DNA of 8,204 bases from a bacterium (GTDB taxonomy: Bacteria; Vulcanimicrobiota; Xenobia; RGZZ01): contig JAJXVI010000080.1 in NCBI GenBank assembly GCA_021782195.1, positions 1 through 8,204 on the forward strand, in the 5' to 3' direction. Both the position numbers and the translations under genes were made by a program. A model generated the notes under the pieces. That model searched no databases and was not told where the DNA came from. It saw nothing but the letters and a program-made list of their open reading frames with translations. Of this stretch, positions 6,255 to 8,204 are shown one piece after another; position 1 is the first letter of the stretch, and each line of letters begins with the position of its first letter.

Positions 6255-7382
6255 TCAGTGAACAACCCTTCTATATTCTGCGACAAGACGGTCCGGACGG
6301 TTGCGCCAGACCTCCCAGGAGACGTTTCCGCTCATGACGTCGAGCAGGGCGCGCGTGAGGAGTTCATTGACGGGCGCCTGGAGGCCGCATCGTCGCGCGT
6401 ATTCGACGACGGCGCCATTGAGCCAGGCCACCTCTGATGGGGTCTCGATACCGGACGCGCGTTCCGGCGATCGCGTACGCTCCATTTCGAGACGCAATGA
6501 AGGAAGTTTCGAGCCGCGAGCGGATCCGGCGGCAACTTTGAGCAGTCGACGCGCGACGGGACGTGGAAATCTCGTCATGACAGAGACGAAGCGGCGCACG
6601 GGATAGCCGGGCAGATCGACGGGTACGATCTGCATGGCCTTCATGACCGCGAGCGCCTCCGTGAAAGCGGCGTGTTCGATCGCAAAGAGGTCGGCATCGG
6701 CGTACAGCGAGGCGGGTGTGACGTCGAGGATGGCGCAGGTGGCGTTGGCCGTCGCATTCAGGAGCAGCTTCGACCACTTCATCGACCGGTGGTCGGCGAG
6801 ACGAGCAACTTCAAGACGCGATGCGTCGAGGATCGCGTCGAGGTCGCCCATCGTTCCACCGGCGTCGTACGGAGCCAGTGCCACACCACCTCTGCGCTTC
6901 GCCTCCTGCAGCACGCCCGGTTTTTCGGTCAGTGCAATGGGGCGCGTCACGACGCATACAAACGAGCGCCCGGACCCGAGCCTCGCGGCAATCAGGTCCT
7001 CGGTGCCGACACCATTCTGGAAACCCACGAGGCGCGGGCCGCCCGGGCTACGCGGGTCGGGAAGAACACCTGTCGCCTCATCAGTACCCGCAAGCAGGCC
7101 GGCTGCGGTCAATGACGCCAGTGCCGACGCCACGTCGAACGCTTTGACGGTCAGGAAGATCCAGTCATAGGTTTGACGGGCCAGGTCCGCGAGGCGAGAT
7201 GCGGCCCCGACGCGCGCGTGCAAACTTCCTCCCACGGCATCGTGAACCACGATGCCTCCTCCGAGAATCGCTTCGCACGCGGCCGGGCGACAGAGAACGT
7301 CAACAGTAGCCCCGGCGGCTGCCACGTGGGCAGCGACCCACTGGCCGATGGCTCCACCGCCATAGACCAGGATGCGGGGCAC
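6255..7382 (-). CDS. panE: 2-dehydropantoate 2-reductase family protein (ketopantoate reductase, PanE/ApbA)
   Basis: Predicted NADPH-dependent reduction of 2-dehydropantoate to pantoate in pantothenate and coenzyme A synthesis; cytoplasmic. The 375-residue protein starts with a Rossmann fold dinucleotide motif GGGAIGQW (8-15), has FQNGVGTED (121-129) with the family asparagine, SMKWSKLLLNATANATCAI (200-218) carrying the likely catalytic lysine K202, and a C-terminal ApbA_C helical domain with SEVAWLNGAVVEYARRCGL (316-334), whose E317 matches the family's substrate-binding or catalytic glutamate, followed by PVN. It is longer than E. coli PanE (about 303), with extra sequence around 98-115 and 282-312. 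Start is GTG 7382, 2 nt after the efp stop, without a strong Shine-Dalgarno, so it is probably translated by coupling. No panB or panC is nearby; the family has many paralogues, so the exact substrate is less certain than the fold. Confidence 0.85.
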   Translation of the reverse strand: MPRILVYGGGAIGQWVAAHVAAAGATVDVLCRPAACEAILGGGIVVHDAVGGSLHARVGAASRLADLARQTYDWIFLTVKAFDVASALASLTAAGLLAGTDEATGVLPDPRSPGGPRLVGFQNGVGTEDLIAARLGSGRSFVCVVTRPIALTEKPGVLQEAKRRGGVALAPYDAGGTMGDLDAILDASRLEVARLADHRSMKWSKLLLNATANATCAILDVTPASLYADADLFAIEHAAFTEALAVMKAMQIVPVDLPGYPVRRFVSVMTRFPRPVARRLLKVAAGSARGSKLPSLRLEMERTRSPERASGIETPSEVAWLNGAVVEYARRCGLQAPVNELLTRALLDVMSGNVSWEVWRNRPDRLVAEYRRVVH

Positions 7383-7384
7383 GA

Positions 7385-7942
7385 TCAGACGCGCTTCAGG
7401 TACTCGCCGGTCCGCGTGTCGATTTGCAGCACGTCACCTTCGTTCACGAACAACGGCACGTTGATGACCGCGCCTGTCTCCAGGGTGGCGGGCTTGCTTG
7501 CACCGGTCGCCGTATCCCCTTTGAAGCCCGGCTCGGTCTGCACCACCTTCAGGTCGACGAAGTTCGGCACGTCGATGCCGATGGGGGTCTCGTTGTGGAG
7601 CAGCACGCTGACCTGGGTACCGTCCTTGAGCCACTTGACGCCGTCGCCCAGGAAGTCGCTGTTCACGGTGATCTGCTCGTAGTTTTCGTTGTCCATGAAC
7701 GTATAGTCGCCGTCAGACGCATACAGAAACTGCATGGGACGGCGTTCGACCACGGCCCGCATCACCTTCTCGCCGCCGCGGAAGGTCTTTTCTACGACGA
7801 ACCCGGTCTTCACGTTCTTGAGTCTGGTGCGAACGAACGCGGCCCCCTTGCCAGGCTTGACGTGCTGGAATTCGACCACGGTGAACAGGTTGCCCTCAAG
7901 TTCAATCGTGATGCCGGTTCGAAAGTCGTTTACACTGAACAT
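7385..7942 (-). CDS. efp: Translation elongation factor P
   Basis: Binds between the ribosomal P and E sites and rescues ribosomes stalled at consecutive prolines. The 185-residue length is standard. Three domains are visible: the KOW-like N-domain (about 1-63) with the tip loop [10 protein letters not shown] (29-38), where K32 is the usual site of post-translational modification; the central OB domain (about 67-127, [20 protein letters not shown]); and the C-terminal OB domain with the signature [20 protein letters not shown] (about 133-152), then [16 protein letters not shown]. The lysine tip implies a lysine-directed modification (beta-lysylation, or a 5-aminopentanol type as in Bacillus); no modification enzyme gene is in the window. 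ATG 7942 has a purine-rich GGGAAGAG (7952-7945) just upstream. As first minus-strand gene after the divergent gap, it probably heads the operon. I found no convincing promoter for it. Confidence 0.97.
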   Translation of the reverse strand: MFSVNDFRTGITIELEGNLFTVVEFQHVKPGKGAAFVRTRLKNVKTGFVVEKTFRGGEKVMRAVVERRPMQFLYASDGDYTFMDNENYEQITVNSDFLGDGVKWLKDGTQVSVLLHNETPIGIDVPNFVDLKVVQTEPGFKGDTATGASKPATLETGAVINVPLFVNEGDVLQIDTRTGEYLKRV

Positions 7943-8046
7943 GTCTCTTCCCTACTCGATTGTTCTTCCCGTTGGCGGCACCCATACCGTTGTGTTGGTA
8001 GAGACGGCCCTTTGAGACGGAAGCGTATGAGCGCACTCGATTCTGG

Positions 8047-8081
8047 AAAAAACAGGCAGATCCTGCACGCCGCCGTGCGGG
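8047..8081 (-). promoter_or_regulatory. Stem-loop followed by a T6 run in the likely efp leader (possible attenuator)
   Basis: CCTGCACG (8062-8069) pairs with CGTGCGGG (8074-8081) over 8 bp (one T-G wobble) with a 4-base loop. On the minus strand the stem is followed, after 9 nt, by six Ts (8052-8047). The gap to the T-run is longer than in a normal intrinsic terminator. If efp transcription starts upstream of it, this would sit in the leader about 105 nt before the start codon and could attenuate transcription; otherwise it may be chance in GC-rich DNA. Confidence 0.25.
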
Positions 8082-8131
8082 CGCCGAATCGGAGGGCAAA
8101 GTGACCTCGACAATTGGCCTCCTCCGCACCC

Positions 8132-8160
8132 TTTACGCAACCCTCTCCTGTCGGTATAAT
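8132..8160 (+). promoter_or_regulatory. Sigma-70-like promoter for the gene at 8193
   Basis: A perfect -10 box TATAAT (8155-8160) lies 17 bp after TTTACG (8132-8137), which matches four of six bases of the TTGACA consensus. Transcription would start near 8166-8168, giving a short leader of about 25 nt with the Shine-Dalgarno GAGGAGG. In a GC-rich background this arrangement is unlikely to be accidental. Confidence 0.7.
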
Positions 8161-8175
8161 CTATGTAATCAAGTT

Positions 8176-8182
8176 GAGGAGG
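8176..8182 (+). promoter_or_regulatory. Strong Shine-Dalgarno GAGGAGG
   Basis: GAGGAGG is complementary to the 16S rRNA tail and stands 10 nt before ATG 8193 and 19 nt before the in-frame ATG 8202, so it favours 8193 as the start. Confidence 0.75.
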
Positions 8183-8192
8183 CTCCCCACCC

Positions 8193-8204
8193 ATGGCCGG
8201 CATG
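8193..8204 (+). CDS. Start of an unidentified plus-strand gene (first four codons, Met-Ala-Gly-Met)
   Basis: Only four codons are in the window, so no family can be named. The gene is supported by its upstream signals alone: a TATAAT promoter, a strong Shine-Dalgarno at 8176-8182 and an ATG at the right distance. It is divergent from efp. Confidence 0.6.

Larger units (their letters stand above)
7943..8192. other. Divergent intergenic region between efp and the plus-strand gene at 8193
   Basis: This 250-bp gap must hold the control elements for both directions. It contains the plus-strand promoter and ribosome binding site described separately, and an 8-bp stem-loop at 8062-8081. A 25-codon plus-strand frame (8028-8104, ATG to TGA) occurs here but has no good Shine-Dalgarno or recognisable product, so I do not call it a gene. 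No tRNA-like or riboswitch-like structure was recognised. Confidence 0.6.

Noticed and set aside
6214..6286. Extended TolC start at TTG 6286
   Set aside because: It would place 24 polar residues before the signal peptide and overlap the reductase by 32 nt, with no Shine-Dalgarno. ATG 6214 is preferred, though it also lacks a clear Shine-Dalgarno.
4691..6337. 548-codon plus-strand open frame opposite the TolC gene
   Set aside because: Composition is typical of an antisense shadow (Arg, His, Gln, Val rich) and no family motif is visible, while the minus strand encodes an unmistakable TolC-family protein.
8028..8104. Small 25-codon plus-strand ORF upstream of the gene at 8193
   Set aside because: No convincing ribosome binding site or promoter was seen, and no recognisable product; it overlaps the stem-loop and is best treated as chance.

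Overview
The window comes from a GC-rich diderm (Gram-negative-type) bacterium. It encodes a complete inner-membrane to outer-membrane efflux assembly, including a TolC-type outer-membrane protein, which requires two membranes. The EF-P protein resembles the lysine-tip form seen in Bacillus-like and several uncultured phyla (motif [12 protein letters not shown]) more than that of typical Proteobacteria. Combined with high GC and long Pro/Ala/Ser-rich linkers, this suggests a deep-branching or uncultured lineage. Armatimonadota-, Eremiobacterota- or Acidobacteriota-like origins are guesses; nothing in the window fixes the phylum.

Almost everything is on the minus strand. Read in transcription order, from right to left: efp (7942-7385), a 2-dehydropantoate 2-reductase family gene (7382-6255), a TolC-family outer-membrane factor (about 6214-4469), a MacA-like periplasmic adaptor (4485-2872), a MacB-type ABC ATPase (2872-1880), its FtsX/MacB-type permease (1883-666), and the 5' part of a biotin carboxylase gene (524 to beyond base 1). 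The spacing is 2 nt, about 40 nt, a 17-nt overlap, a 1-nt overlap (TGATG), a 4-nt overlap (GTGA), then 141 nt. The first six genes therefore look like one operon, with accC possibly read through or separately started. At the right edge one gene starts on the plus strand (8193 onward) behind a good sigma-70-like promoter and Shine-Dalgarno site, divergent from efp across a 250-bp gap.

Functionally, the ATPase and permease form a split MacB-type mechanotransmission pump. MacA bridges it to the TolC channel, giving a full tripartite exporter or efflux system. EF-P is a translation factor for polyproline stretches, and the downstream TolC gene contains several PPP runs, including PPPIPPPPP. The reductase belongs to the PanE (pantothenate/CoA) family and AccC starts fatty-acid synthesis; both are housekeeping functions unrelated to efflux. 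In many bacteria efp lies next to accB-accC. Here the reductase and the exporter genes stand between efp and accC, and no accB is seen.

The most unusual features are a 36-bp in-frame tandem repeat that gives the ABC ATPase a Ser/Gly/Asp-rich N-terminal tail, a roughly 20-residue insertion in the biotin carboxylase N-domain, a perfect 8-bp hairpin ending 2 nt before the accC start codon, and Pro-rich extensions on the TolC and MacA proteins. I see no mobile element, CRISPR array, tRNA or rRNA, and no clear novel defence or biosynthetic system.
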